Source: Chaetomium olivaceum
Taxonomy: Eukaryota > Ascomycota > Sordariomycetes > Sordariales > Chaetomiaceae
Length of the DNA stretch: 64,000 nucleotides
Assembly (NCBI GenBank): GCA_039881045.1
Contig: JAYWVB010000040.1
Coordinates: 1-64,000, forward strand
Direction: 5' to 3'
Within the stretch, counting starts at the first letter, position 1. Each line of letters starts with the position of its first letter. A program made the translations under genes and the position numbers. The notes under the pieces were generated by a model that had not been told where the DNA came from, searched no databases, and worked only from the letters and a program-made list of their open reading frames with translations. Positions 26,548 to 37,200 of this stretch are shown here, one piece after another.

Positions 26548-27406
26548 ACGCATATACCCATCTGAGACTTACAGTGAGATGGTTGAATTCCCCAACCCAA
26601 CACACTCGCGCGCCCCTCTTCGCCCCCCTTTGGACAGACGTTGGAAAGACGGAGGGGACAAACTAATCATCATTCCCGGTGTACAGTCACGTCGGTGAAC
26701 TCGTCACAGCCGGACGACCGACCGACCGACCGACCGGCCGGGATGAGGGAGGCACGGTACTCTGGCGTGGCGTGTCGTGGTGTGTGTAACCGCCCCGACC
26801 AACGGGCCGAGAACTCAAAAACGCGTGGGAGTTTATTTTAGCAGCTCCTGTCTTTTTCGTGTCGTGCGGGCGGCGCTGTGCTACCACCACCCATCTACCC
26901 ACGAGACTTGCGGGACGTGACACTGCCGAGCCAGCAAACCACCGAGGGGACAAACGGGCGCGCGGAAGGTTGTGCTGCTGCTGCTGTTGCCCCGAGAAGG
27001 GAACAGCGCGCGGTGGGTGTAGAAACATGTTCCTGATTGATGGCATGCTATCTGATTTGAAACTGTCCCTGTCACACTGACTATATAGATAAGACATCCA
27101 TGACTCGAGAGGCAATTTGCCACGCTTGCTTGCCAGAAGAGCCAGATTCGAATTCTCCCTTTTGTGTGTGTGTGTGTGTTGTTTTTTCCGTTGTCCAGAC
27201 CCAGACCGCGCCGCAACCCCGGAAACCATATACCCCCATGAACCCCGTGACAAAAGATGCGCTGGAAAAGAAAAGGGGTATTTCATCAGAAAATGTAAAC
27301 ATACTACGGAAAAGTGGTGATGATGCCGGCTCGCGTTTAGTAGATAAACACAAGCCCAAAACAAGGACTGGTCCGGGTCCAGGGTCGGCATCGGAGACAC
27401 CGAACC

Positions 27407-29948
27407 CTAAGCGCTCTCGATCGGGACAAAGGTGTTGTAGTTGAAGTCAATCAGGCCGTCCAGCATCCAGTGCTGTGGGTCCCAAAAGTCGTAGTTGCTG
27501 TCGTAGTTGTTTAGTCCCAGGATCGAGCCTTGCGTGCCTCCCCCCATCGCCGAGCCCCCACTGGGTGTCAGAGCCCCGTTGGACGCCGCCAAGCCGAGGT
27601 TGGCCGGGAGACTGTGGGATGGCGGAGCGAGGGTGCTGTCCAGATGAGTGGAGGAGGCTGAAGACTCATTAGCCGAATCGGGATTCGTGGGTTGCTTGAG
27701 AGCTACCAGAGAGTGTCTTAGCCCGCACGAGTTCACCTCAGAGAGACAGGGTAAAGACGAGGGGTCTGGAAGCAGACGGGGCGCGGAGCGTTCAGGGGTA
27801 ACTCACCATCGAGCGTTCCTCGACCTTTGGTTTGGTACTCCTCCCTCCAATGCCAGATCGAGTCGAACACGAGACTCATGCTATGTCGGCACCTGACCTT
27901 GAGCTGGAGACTGTCGTCAATCTCCGGGTCGTCGCCCTGGAATGAGGGCGAGCTTCCTTCGATCCTGGCACCGTTCCAAATCTGGACCATCAGCTCCGCG
28001 AGCCTCCAGTTGAGGTCGTTCTGCACCACACTGGCCGCCCTGATGGCCTGGATTGTTCGGTGGAAGAGCGTCCGGCCCCGTTCGAAGTCCACCTGTTTGA
28101 CGAAGAATGACCGCATGAGCTTGAGCAAAGCAAACCCTGCGGCGACCAACATTTGTTGTACGTAGTTTGTGGCGTATTTTAGAAGATACTGATCCCGTAG
28201 CTGGTACCGATATGACTCGTGGCAGTTGTCGGGCACCGGGCCGTCCAGGATGTAATCCAGAAACCCGGTGATGGCACGCCATAGAGCCATCAGATCGTCA
28301 AGGTACCCGGGCGTGCGGCTCGAGTCAAAGAAGCCAGCAAGCCGGAGATGCAGGCAGGCAGCCTTAAGGTGGAGGTAGACAATCGGCGACAAGTTCTGTG
28401 CCAGGATGGAAGCCTGCAGTTCGTTGAACTCTCGCCGGTACACCCTCATCAGCATGGCACGGTGTTCGTCGCCGGCGACACCTCGGGGATCGCTGGCGTT
28501 GCTATACATTTCCTTCGAGACTTTGTCGCAGAAGCGCTCGATCAGCAACCTCGCCTCTAGCTCTGGCCCGAGCGCGTACGGCCCCTCGACGCCCGGCCGA
28601 ACGGCCAGTGTCCAATCGTAGAGGCTCGACGCGGGTTGGCCGTATCCCGTTCCGATTGTCTGGGCCACGGTGTTACATACCGCCCACGTCTTGATGCGGT
28701 CGTGAAGCCCCTCGGTGTTTAGCTCCACGGCAACTCGCGAGAAGTCGTTAATGTGGTTTGGCCGGTGCAAGCCAATGCCGGTAGCCGTCTTCATCATGAC
28801 GCCACAGAGAATATGCGTGGGGTCGGCCGACGTTGTGCTCGTCGGGAGGGGCCATGTGCAGAGCAGGCAGAGGGCCTTGACGACGAAATAGCTCTGGGGG
28901 ACGTCTCCGACGGTATTCCAGAGCAGCCTTGTCAGCGGGCCCGAGAGCTTGGTGAGGAGGTTGGGATCGGACCCGAAGCGCCGGCTCGCAACGGCGATGA
29001 TGGCCCAGTATAGCAGGGGATGTTGTTGATAGTACTGGTCCGGTGTCTGGGCGGCGTTGAGGAACGGGAGAAAAGGGTGGTAGTAGTTGAAGTATTGGCT
29101 GAACAATTGGGTCTCCTCGTCCTCGGTGAGTCTGAAGTTACCTAGCTCGCGGGCGATGCGGGGAAGCGCGTATGATCCGCCGCGCTTGAGATGAAGCAAC
29201 GATGAGACGGCCTCGTCTGATCCCATCAAGGAGGGGTTGCGGGTATGCGTGTACTGGCTCGCGACAACAGGTGACTGGAGCTGTGACTGCATGGCGGAAT
29301 GAACCGCGGAATGGAGGGTCTCGTCGTCCTCGTCGAGAGCGAAGCCTTGATTCCTGGCCGACTCGACAGCACGACGCAGCCTCTCAATTTCCTTCTCCAT
29401 CTCGGCATGTTTGGAGCGCTTGCCGATACGCTTGAAGTTGGACTCGATCTTGCACTCGAGCTTGAGCCTGTTGCACCGCGAACAGCTCTGAAACGGATCC
29501 TGAACGACATCGCAGCGAAGCTGGAGTGGAAGTAGCGCGTCAGCATTGTATGGCGACACGGGGGGAAGAGTAACAAACGGCGAGGTTTGGAAAACCGGAG
29601 GAATGATTCGGCGAAGCTCGGACCCGGATTCGGTGCGGACACGGAAGCGGGCGGAGGAGAACGGGGCGATGAGGCAACGGGGACTCGGTGACTCAACAAC
29701 ATGTGACTAACCTTTTGCTGGCGACACTCATTGCAGGCACGCTTCACGCCGGGCAGGCGTCGGCTCTTGGTGTCTGGTGAGGCGTCTGCCCTTTCGTCGT
29801 GGTCGAGGTCGTGATCATGATCGTGGTCATGTTCGAGGTCGAGGAGACTGGCCGGACTGCTATCAATGGTGCTCCGTTTGCGCTTAGAAGGGCCGCTGCC
29901 ATTGAGACCTTGGCCCCGCATACCAGCGGCAAACTCGGGGCTCTCCAT
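27407..29948 (-). CDS. Zn2Cys6 transcriptional activator, LEU3/LeuB-like
   Basis: This is a nuclear DNA-binding regulator. By resemblance to yeast Leu3 and Aspergillus LeuB it may control branched-chain amino-acid genes. The model is complement(join(27407..27765, 27807..29520, 29712..29948)), 769 aa. The six zinc-ligand cysteines are C72, C75, C82, C92, C95 and C102, spaced CX2CX6CX9CX2CX6C. The 191-nt first intron splits the cluster after CRQQK. A basic linker (FKRIGKRSKHAEMEKE) leads into a coiled coil. The middle shows the fungal-specific regulatory domain (QYFNYYHPFLPFL, then GIGLHRPNH). The C-terminus is an acidic-aromatic tail (DFWDPQHWMLDGLIDFNYN) like the Leu3 activation domain. An N-terminal His-Asp repeat precedes the cluster. 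The ATG at 29948 is the first in frame. The last intron is only 41 nt, and retaining it would remove the acidic tail. Confidence 0.88.
27766..27806 (-). other. 41-nt intron before the activation-domain exon
   Basis: GTGAGT donor, CTTCCAG acceptor and an internal CTGAAC branch-like site. Only splicing connects the regulatory domain to the acidic-aromatic tail. Reading through gives a stop at 27733 after an unrelated C-terminus. Confidence 0.75.
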
Positions 29949-32290
29949 GGCCAAACCGGCGCCCCCCGAGGGTGGGGAGAGATAAAAACAGACGGTGTAA
30001 GCACAGAGGTCCGAGTGGGTTCCCCGATTCCCGAGACGGCACGGGACGGTGTCAGTTGGGCGTGTTGGGCCGCGGCAGTTCGGTCGGTGGAAGGTCCGGT
30101 CTCGCGGTTGCGATGCGAGAGAATTGGAGGTGAAAAAGCCGATTTACGGAAGGGCGTTGTAGTGCAAGCCAGTCTTGTCCCTCCGCCAGAGCGGGGCTGG
30201 TTCGAGCGAGCGGGGGGAGCTCTGAGAGCACAGAATTTGACTGCGGGGGTCAGATTGCGGCTGCCCATTGGTTTAGAGATTCGTCTGATCCACTCCATGG
30301 ATTCCGACATGACTCCACGTGTTGCATTTGAGTGGATCCCTTCTTGGCTTTCCATCTCTGCCTCTCTTTTTCCTCTCTCGAAGCATCGCGACACACTCCA
30401 CAGTAAATACCTACTTCATGTTATAAATGTTATGTACAGGTTTTTTGGGGATTCAGATAGAGGGATTGGAAGAAAAGATCTCAAAAATTCTTATCATTCA
30501 TTGTTGATTTTGTGCTCCCGCTACTGCTGTCGCTGTCGTCGAGCAGCCGAGACATGCGGTAGGTTGGTACAGTTGTACAGACTGACAGCCACATGCACGA
30601 CGTGGCCAGCGACGACAAGGTTGAGTCCTGACGGCGTCGTCATTCGGACAGGACATACCTGAGCACACTGAGGTATTTCTTGCTATCTTAACCCTAACCC
30701 TACTTACTGCACATTGACCGTGGTTGACCGTTTTTCTAGCCGACCTCTTTCACATCCTCTACCGGAGACACCACGTAAAGCAACAGCGGAAGATATATCG
30801 GTACAAGGACCGCAAGTAAAGACACGGCGTCCTCACTTGGCCTTGATTCTTCAAACAACCCTTCACTGTCCGAAGGACGCAACCTCTCTAGACCCCGACT
30901 CCCACATACACTACACACTTCTGTGATAGGGGCATAGCGTCTCCGCGAACCTCGGGTTCCAGCCGAATTTCAGTGGTGGATTTATTCGATAGTCATCGAG
31001 ATATGCCATTTCCTGTGTCCGGTGTTGCAGGCGGAACCGGACATCAGCGCGTGCTCCGCCGACTAGGCCCACCATTCACTAAGCGGTCTAGCCGTCCCTT
31101 CGGTTCGGCATATCTCGCCCTGAGCCAGTTTTGTTATTGAATTGCTTAAAGCTGCGTGCCGGTAAATTTATTTTCAGCCTCCCATCGCTTGTCAACAAGT
31201 GCGGTGTGGTAGCACAATGGCGGGTCACTCCCCCCGTATCGTTCTTAATATGCAGGACCCCCTTAAGCATTGTTGAGGGCGTATCTGTAAACGGCACCAT
31301 GTTTCTGTACCTTGACAGATATACGACGGTACCTCTACTTACATGTCGATAGCTGTGTGTAGGTGCGGGCCAACAACCCGTGTCTCAATAGCCGCGATGC
31401 GTTTGGAACCAACAGCCGACCCTGCAGGACACTAAGAGAGGCATGCGTCGTCGTCAGCCAGTGGACCGCAACACCATCTGCGGGTAATTTGAGCTGTCCC
31501 TTCGGTGTCAAGTCCTCCGGTGGCTATTGCTAAGGTCGTGTATCGGAAGTTTTTCCTGACAATATCGGCCTGCCCGGTACAGACTCGATCGTTAGGACGG
31601 AGAACAGAGAGGTTTGGGTGATGCGCCGCGGGTAACGGATGGAGTTCCCGGGCTTGATGGCTTGGAGTGCCGGGCCGAAGCTTTTGGGGAGGTATCTCCG
31701 AGGAAATCCGAATCAAGCACGAAGAACGGAAAAAGAGTGGCGAGTCAACACCATACATTGAACTCATCCACTCATCAGCCATCACTCCACGTCCGCCTCA
31801 GATTCGCCAAGGGACCAATGTAAAGCTCGCCATGGCTTCTGAGATATTTGATTGATTATCCCGAGAGTGAAGCTTATCTGCCACTAGTTTATTGAGAGTG
31901 ATACCTGAAGAACAACTTTGTTGCTGAGAGTTAAGCTGATGGTGGTCTAGACATATCAGGGTCTAGCAGGAGGAACATGGTAAGCGGATGAGCCAGCCAG
32001 CCACAGAACAATATTAATCGACCTGTATCATACAGTATTAATATCAACATGTTCCCAAAGGAAACATAGAGGAACTTCAAGCACTGGGTGTTGTGTAGAC
32101 CCCTTTGTCAGGAGGTGGCGCAAGCTTGCACCAGCCACATCATGCGTTTGTGGCTAGTGCAGCAATGACGACACACAACCTTGATGAGCTTCCCCAAGCC
32201 TTGGCAGAATTATTTTTGGGGTCACCAGGAGGGCAAACACAAAACTGTTCAGTCATCAATTGAAGATTTTCGTATAATACACACTTTATA
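29949..32290. other. Intergenic region, divergent promoters
   Basis: Between two divergently transcribed genes. No coding signal was recognised. It contains two tandem telomere-type units (30688-30702) and a relatively AT-rich right half (about 31.1-32.3 kb). Confidence 0.55.
30688..30702. repeat. Interstitial telomere-like CCCTAA repeat
   Basis: TTAACCCTAACCCTA is two and a half units of the TTAGGG/CCCTAA telomere repeat used by filamentous fungi, here inside the contig. Confidence 0.6.
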
Positions 32291-32985
32291 ATGGGGGCGT
32301 CAGGATCAAAAGCAGCACAACAAACTGTGCGGAAATTCCCGTCGCGTGCCGCGGGCTCATCACCGGCAGCATCAGCACCGAAACCAAAAGTGAGCTCAAC
32401 ACCTCGAATGCGACCCCCTCCCCCCGCAGCAGCAACAGCAGCAGATGCCCAACCGCGATCCCAGCCACAGGCTTTGTATACAAAGAATGATGGTGAGTTT
32501 AGAGGAGTCATTTGCGTATTATCATATAGCCGAAAACTAACGACAGAACAGCTATCCGGGCCGATTCAATGAACCCCAACCGGCCCGAGTTCAGTGCCGA
32601 GTTCGCCGACCGTCTCCAAAAGATGGGCATCGTGCAGCCGAATCCGACCTACTCGCCGTCGTCTATAGCCTCTCCCTTCCTCAATCCGCCACCGGGAGAC
32701 AGACCATCTGCGTCGTCCCCGCAATACCCGGCGCCTTCAAGCAACGTGACCCTCGGCGTGCTCGAGGCACGGCGGCAGCTCGAAGCGCGCGCCAGAGAAG
32801 AGCTCGAAAACATGGGCAAGTCGAGCGACAAGGGGAAAGAGTTCCTGGATATTGGCACGGTCAAGCAGATGCTGGTGTTGCGCCAGGGCGGTGTGTCAGC
32901 GACAGACATCGAGAAACGGTTGGGGCTCAGGCCCGGTCTCGTCGCCAAGTTGGGACCTCGGGGTGTAGTGGCGCCCGCGTCCTGA
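32291..32985 (+). CDS. Conserved fungal HTH-like protein with N-myristoylation-type start
   Basis: The model is join(32291..32492, 32552..32985), 211 aa. The 59-nt intron has a GTGAGT donor, a CTAAC branch site and an ACAG acceptor. The N-terminus MGASGSKAA fits an N-myristoylation signal (Gly2, Ser6), followed by basic and Pro/Ala-rich disorder. A charged helix (LEARRQLEARAREELENMG) comes next. The C-terminal 45 residues (FLDIGTVKQMLVLRQGG, then ATDIEKRLGLRPGLVAKLGP) look like a helix-turn-helix. This two-part layout matches small fungal proteins usually annotated only as hypothetical HTH-domain proteins, which may be membrane- or mitochondrion-associated. The function is unknown. Its 3' end is 214 bp from the 3' end of the convergent dehydrogenase gene. 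Confidence 0.82.
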
Positions 32986-33199
32986 GCTAGGTGTGACTGA
33001 TAAAATCAGGCTTGCATTGTTAGCTGAAGCTGGTTGCCGGCGAGTGGTTTTACTAGGAGCCCAGGCCGAAAAGAAAGAAAGAAAAAGAACACCGCGACAC
33101 CGGCTATATGTACATTATTACAGCTTCGGATAACCCGGCCACATGAAGACTGGCTCCATTACCTCGCGACTCGGCACCATATCATACCATCCCCCATTT

Positions 33200-34261
33200 C
33201 TACCACGCGCAGTGGCCACCGTCAATCCTCAAGTCAGCTCCGGTCATGAAGCTGCTGGCGTCACTGAGCAGAAACACGGCCGCGCCGCGGTACTCCTCCG
33301 GGTAGCTCAGCCGCTTGAGCATGTTGGCGTCGGGCCAGGCGGTCCGGCGCTCGGGCACGGCGTCAAACAGGGACGCGGTCATAGCGGTGACGATGTAGCC
33401 GGGCGAGATGGTGTTGACGCGGATGCCGTGCTCGCCCCATTCCGAGGCCAGGTTGCGTGCGAGCTGCAGAACAGCCGCCTTGGATGCGTTGTACGCCCTG
33501 ATCACATTCTCGTCAGCCGGGGGGGGAGGTCACGTAAAACAAGACCGGGAAAGAAAACGGGGAAAAGAAAGCACTCACGGGCAAATCAACCCCCTATTCG
33601 CCACCGTCCCGCTCATACTCCCAATCAGCACCAAACTCCCCTTCTGCTTGCGCTTAATCATCTCCCTCGCAACCGCCTGCGCCGTCATAAACACCCCGGT
33701 CACATTAACTCCCAGCATCCGATCCGCATCCTCCGCCGTATACTCCAACGCCGGCGTCTCCTGCTGGATGCCCGCGGCCGCGATCAGCCCGTCCACCCGG
33801 CCCTCCTCGGCCGCGATCCCGCCCACGATCTCGCCCAGCGCCGCCTGGTCGCGCACGTCCACGCGGTGGTACTGCATCCGCGTGCCCAGCTCCGACGCCG
33901 CCCTGCCCGCCACCCGCGCGAAATCGCTGTCGGCCCCGGGGGTCGGCAGCCGGTCCAGCGCGTGCACCACCGCCCCGGCTTCGAGCAGCGCTTCGGCTTG
34001 GGTCAGCCCGACGCCCCGCGCGCCGCCCGAGACGATCACCACCCGGTCGCGGAGGCTGAATTCGGGGAGGGTGTAGCTGCGGTTGGTGGTGCTGCCGGCG
34101 CCCTGCTGCCGGTTTCTTGTTTGGTGGAGGCTGCGGGAGAAGACGGCGATTGGTGATGATGAGGCAGCGGTCTTGGTTGTTTGTAGGGACCGGCGCGTGA
34201 GCAGCAGGGCTCGTGAGCCCGCCGTGAGGGCTGTCCTGGAGGAGGTGATGACAGATGCCAT
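33200..34261 (-). CDS. Short-chain dehydrogenase/reductase, probable mitochondrial
   Basis: An NAD(P)-dependent oxidoreductase of the classical SDR family, resembling fungal sorbose/arabinitol-type reductases. The substrate is not predictable. The model is complement(join(33200..33497, 33579..34261)), 326 aa. The 81-nt intron (GTGAGT, CTGAC branch, TCAG) sits just before the catalytic Tyr and is placed by frame continuity. Motifs are the cofactor-binding SGGARGVG (78-85), Ser217 in GSMSG, Y230-x3-K234 in YNASK, and SPGYIVTAM. The usual NNAG structural motif is AAAG here (161-164). The first about 55 residues are Arg/Ser/Ala-rich with almost no acids, as in mitochondrial targeting sequences. 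The C-terminus DLRIDGGHCAW is typical for the family. Confidence 0.92.
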
Positions 34262-35469
34262 GATAAGGGGAATGGGTTCAAGGGGGGGGTAATGCTGGGT
34301 TTGTCCTGCAAAAGCTCCTCTTGGTGAACGGGTTGGTTGGAGGTTGGGGTTGGTGAGTACCGCTGGGAGGAGGGAGGCGAGCTGGTATTATTATAGTACT
34401 CTGCGAGCTGCCGTTTTCATGGCGCGCAGAGGTCAGATGACATACGTGGGAAGCGCAAGAAGGGCCAAGCACAGCTGACCCGGTCCATCTCACCTTCACT
34501 ACACTATACGAACCATGGAAACCGAACAGCCGCACCTCACCGTCATTCCTGCCCTAGCCGAGTCGAGGAAGGCTTGCCAGCGGGTGTGTGGCCACCCCGC
34601 TCCCGCTCCCGTACCTTCCTTTGCCCAGCCGGCCATTGGCGAGATCTGGCCCCTTTGATGACGAGGGCGTGCTACACTACACTGCCATGGCCGGCCGTCT
34701 GAAGGGGGGCCCAGGCCCAAGCTCCATCAAAGCATGCAGAGCAAGAAGCAGAGCTCCACCTCAGCCGGTGAGCGAGGGCTGTTTTGCTTCCGATGTGCGC
34801 TTCCCCATTGGCCCCTCGCCCCCCCTTCTCGCGCAGCCGGGGGGCATTTGGGGCCCGGAGCCGCCTCTTCAACCTTTCTTGTCCCCATCGTGCGGCTTGC
34901 CCGTGAGAGCGACCCCCGGGTCTGCAGCAGTCCAAAGGGGCCGAGACAAGCAACCCCCTCCCCACCCCAGAACCCGAAAGGCCGGGGTTTGGGCGGCGTG
35001 AAAACTAGCGTCGATCTGGGGGGGGGTGGGCTGCTGCGGAGAAGGCGACCGGGTTTCCCCAAAGGGTAAGTCCGGGCGAAAGAGGTGGGTGGGGGGGATG
35101 GGAAGCTTCGTGCCGATCATTACTGCTTCCGCGGCCCGGCATTGGGGGATGGAGGGTTGGGTTGTGGCTGTGGTCGCCCATGAACGGAAATGTTGCTTGT
35201 GCTCGGCTACAGAGAAAGATGTCACCGATGCTGATAACGACGACTGCGCCTTCGCATCTGACCCGGGAGCTGGTCCACGTGCTGCCGATCCGGGTTCCGG
35301 TGCCTGGGTGGAGCCCCAGCGCTGGGAGGATCCGGGACTGCGGGTCCGGCTCTGACAACGAGCTGTGGAGATGATATGTATGGATGACGGAAGAGCAAGC
35401 AAGTGTTGTATAACAATCTAGAGCACGATATCTACCCTCAGTACCTCTCCCAGCAACAAACATTCCCAG
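34262..35469. other. Intergenic region, no gene recognised
   Basis: Upstream of the dehydrogenase and downstream of the next minus-strand gene. It is GC-rich with many overlapping shadow ORFs but no domain or intron structure. Confidence 0.55.
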
Positions 35470-36468
35470 TTAGAGAGTCACCCAACTCGCCCATGCTTCG
35501 ACGGGGATCCAGACCAGGCCCCGTTTGTAGAAGCTGGCTCGGAATTCCCGCTCCCTGGCGACACAGATAAGGACTTTGAACCTCCACCCGCACCAAGCCC
35601 GCACATCATCCTCGCAGAGGTCTTCGACGACACCTTGACAATAGGTGCCTCCGCTAGCTCGCTGTTCGAACAGCTCCTTGACCTTAGACTTGAGCTGCTC
35701 GGTGTGGTGACGGCAGTGGGCGACGAGGTGCAGGAACCAGAGGTAGGCCAGGGTGAAGCCGACGTGGTAGACCGTCAATGCGGTCAGGGTCGATACCACG
35801 ATCTCGGGCTCCGGCCAGGGCCAGAAGTACAGCTGGGCGGCTTTGGCGAAGGCGCTGCGAGAGTCGTCAGCTCGCTGGCAGAGAGGTGATGGGTGGTGCT
35901 GGGGGGAAGGGGGCGGCAAAAGGGGGCGCTGGGTGAGCGTGCGAAAAGAACGAAACGTACGTGGCTGCGAGGCATTGCCATGAATGGCGGAAGGCGGAAA
36001 CGAGGTTCTTCTCTAGGTCTTTGAGCGAAACCAGGTAGTCGCCACAATCCCACACAATTATACCTAAGGCCATTTTCACTCTGTTCGGCTTGTGTCTGGG
36101 TTGGACATGGCCTGCGCAAAGCTCGGTCGAAGGAAGCGCCAGGTCGGTGGAAGGAAGTTCGGTGGAAGGAAATTCGGTGGAAGTTCGGTGGAAGGAAATG
36201 CCGGCTCGGTGGTGGATGTGGCACTAGAACCCCGGCCGGGCAGGTCAGCATGACAGAAACAGACGATACACAAACGGCCACGGGGCGTAGATTTATGACC
36301 ATACAGTTCCAGATCCTCAGCGGACTTATCTGGTAGATACTCCCTCAGATGCCTTGCGGTCATTCTATGGATCGCGGGTAAACTGTCAAACCCTCGAGCC
36401 CGCTTCCAGGCATCAGTACTGAACTCCCATCTCGGAGTTACGACACTGAAGAGTGTTAGGTGAGCCAT
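35470..36468 (-). CDS. Small orphan protein with one membrane-spanning segment
   Basis: Not recognised. The best-supported part is exons 35961..36073 and 35470..35854, joined by a 106-nt GTACGT...CGCAG intron (35855-35960). Starting at Met 36073 this gives 165 aa beginning MALGIIVWDCGDYL. A longer model, complement(join(35470..35854, 35961..36111, 36276..36468)), adds MAHLTLFSVVTPRWEF... through a GTTTGT...GCGCAG intron and gives 242 aa. Its phases match, but that donor is weak. The protein has a hydrophobic stretch TLTALTVYHVGFTLAYLWFL followed by a cationic helix (HTEQLKSKVKELFEQ) and a Trp/Cys-rich tail. It is transcribed away from the orphan gene at 37021-39066. The small size, missing homology and uncertain 5' exon keep confidence low. 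Confidence 0.45.
36133..36205. repeat. Minisatellite of GGTGGAAGGAA-type units
   Basis: About four imperfect 14-15-bp units (TTCGGTGGAAGGAA). In the longer model of the minus-strand orphan they lie in its first intron. If translated they would read as repeated Pro/Asn/Phe/Leu. Confidence 0.8.
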
Positions 36469-37020
36469 GATTGTCGTAGGTTGGTAGGCTGCTGGGGCGA
36501 AAGACTGGTGATGATGGGTGTGTGATGAAACTGATGGAACTGATAAAAGTGAGAGGGGGGAGAGATGCCACGGTGTCTGGTCAGACCGCAGGCCGGCCAG
36601 GAGATGAACGACGGGTAGCCACAAGGCGCAAAGCCGCGTTTGACGCTGTTTGTTGCAAACGGAAGGGATGCACGTGCCATCGGAGGAAAAGGGGGTAAAC
36701 GCCTAAACGGAAGACTATTGATTGGGGACTGAAACGAACAAAGAGACTCTTCTCAGCCACTACTATTCTTGCTCACCGCCGCCTTTATCAGGTAATTTGG
36801 CACACTGACTGGGTACTAGACACGGGCAAAACCGATCAAAGTAATGAGCAATGAATGAAGGAGAAATGGGCGTATTCCGCGACTGGTGCTGAAGCGAGCG
36901 GTGCAATATGTCGCCTGCGCCGCCCCTTTCCCCTTCGAATTTTACAGCCTGTCACATTTCTCTTCTTTGTTGTCGGTCGGAAGGAGGGCAGTCTCCGACA
37001 CAAGCTTGCCGCAGACCGCA
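36469..37020. promoter_or_regulatory. Shared divergent promoter of two orphan genes
   Basis: A spacer of about 550 bp separates the start of the minus-strand orphan (36468) from the upstream candidate start of the plus-strand orphan (37021). Its right end contains the first copy of the tandem duplication described separately. No TATA or operator motif can be assigned. Confidence 0.4.
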
Positions 37021-37200
37021 ATGGCGCTGAACTTGCGACTGAGGCCGAAACGAGCGGTGCAATATTCAGCCCGCGCCACCACTGATCCCCTTAGGACCCT
37101 ACGACCTGTCAGATTTCTCCCCCCCCTGTTGTCAGTTAGAAAAAAAGCGCTATCTGACGAAGGTACGCCATGGGTCGTGATGAAGCTGGACATGCGCCTG
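36881..37200. repeat. Diverged tandem duplication of about 156-159 bp including a start codon
   Basis: Copy A runs about 36881-37040 and copy B about 37037-37200. Matched landmarks are CGAGCGGTGCAATAT (36895 and 37051), CCTGTCA/G-ATTTC (about 36949 and 37106), TTGTCGGT/TTGTCAGT (about 36970 and 37129) and ATG-GCGCTGAACTTGCG against ATG-AAGCTGGACATGCG (37021 and 37180). Offsets drift from 156 to 159 bp, so the reading frame is kept at both ends. The duplicated frame is open throughout. Confidence 0.85.

Larger units (their letters stand above)
15313..27406. other. 12-kb gene desert
   Basis: No frame in this stretch gives a recognisable domain or a coherent multi-exon model. The first few hundred bases are the C/T-rich promoter and leader of the minus-strand gene starting at 15312. 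The right third (22.4-27.2 kb) is dense in simple repeats: poly-acidic GAA/GAC runs, TG, CTTGT, CAG, CA, GACC and GT tracts. Short ORFs here have Cys/Val or Gln/Ala low-complexity translations that come from these repeats. It may hold long upstream regulatory DNA for the flanking regulators, non-coding RNAs or very small genes that cannot be seen here. Confidence 0.5.

Noticed and set aside
26287..26553. Poly-Cys and poly-Leu frames on the minus strand
   Set aside because: Frame readings of the CAG/CAA and CA repeats.
33143..34156. 337-codon plus-strand frame opposite the dehydrogenase
   Set aside because: Antisense shadow with His/Arg/Pro-rich translation; the minus strand encodes a complete SDR.
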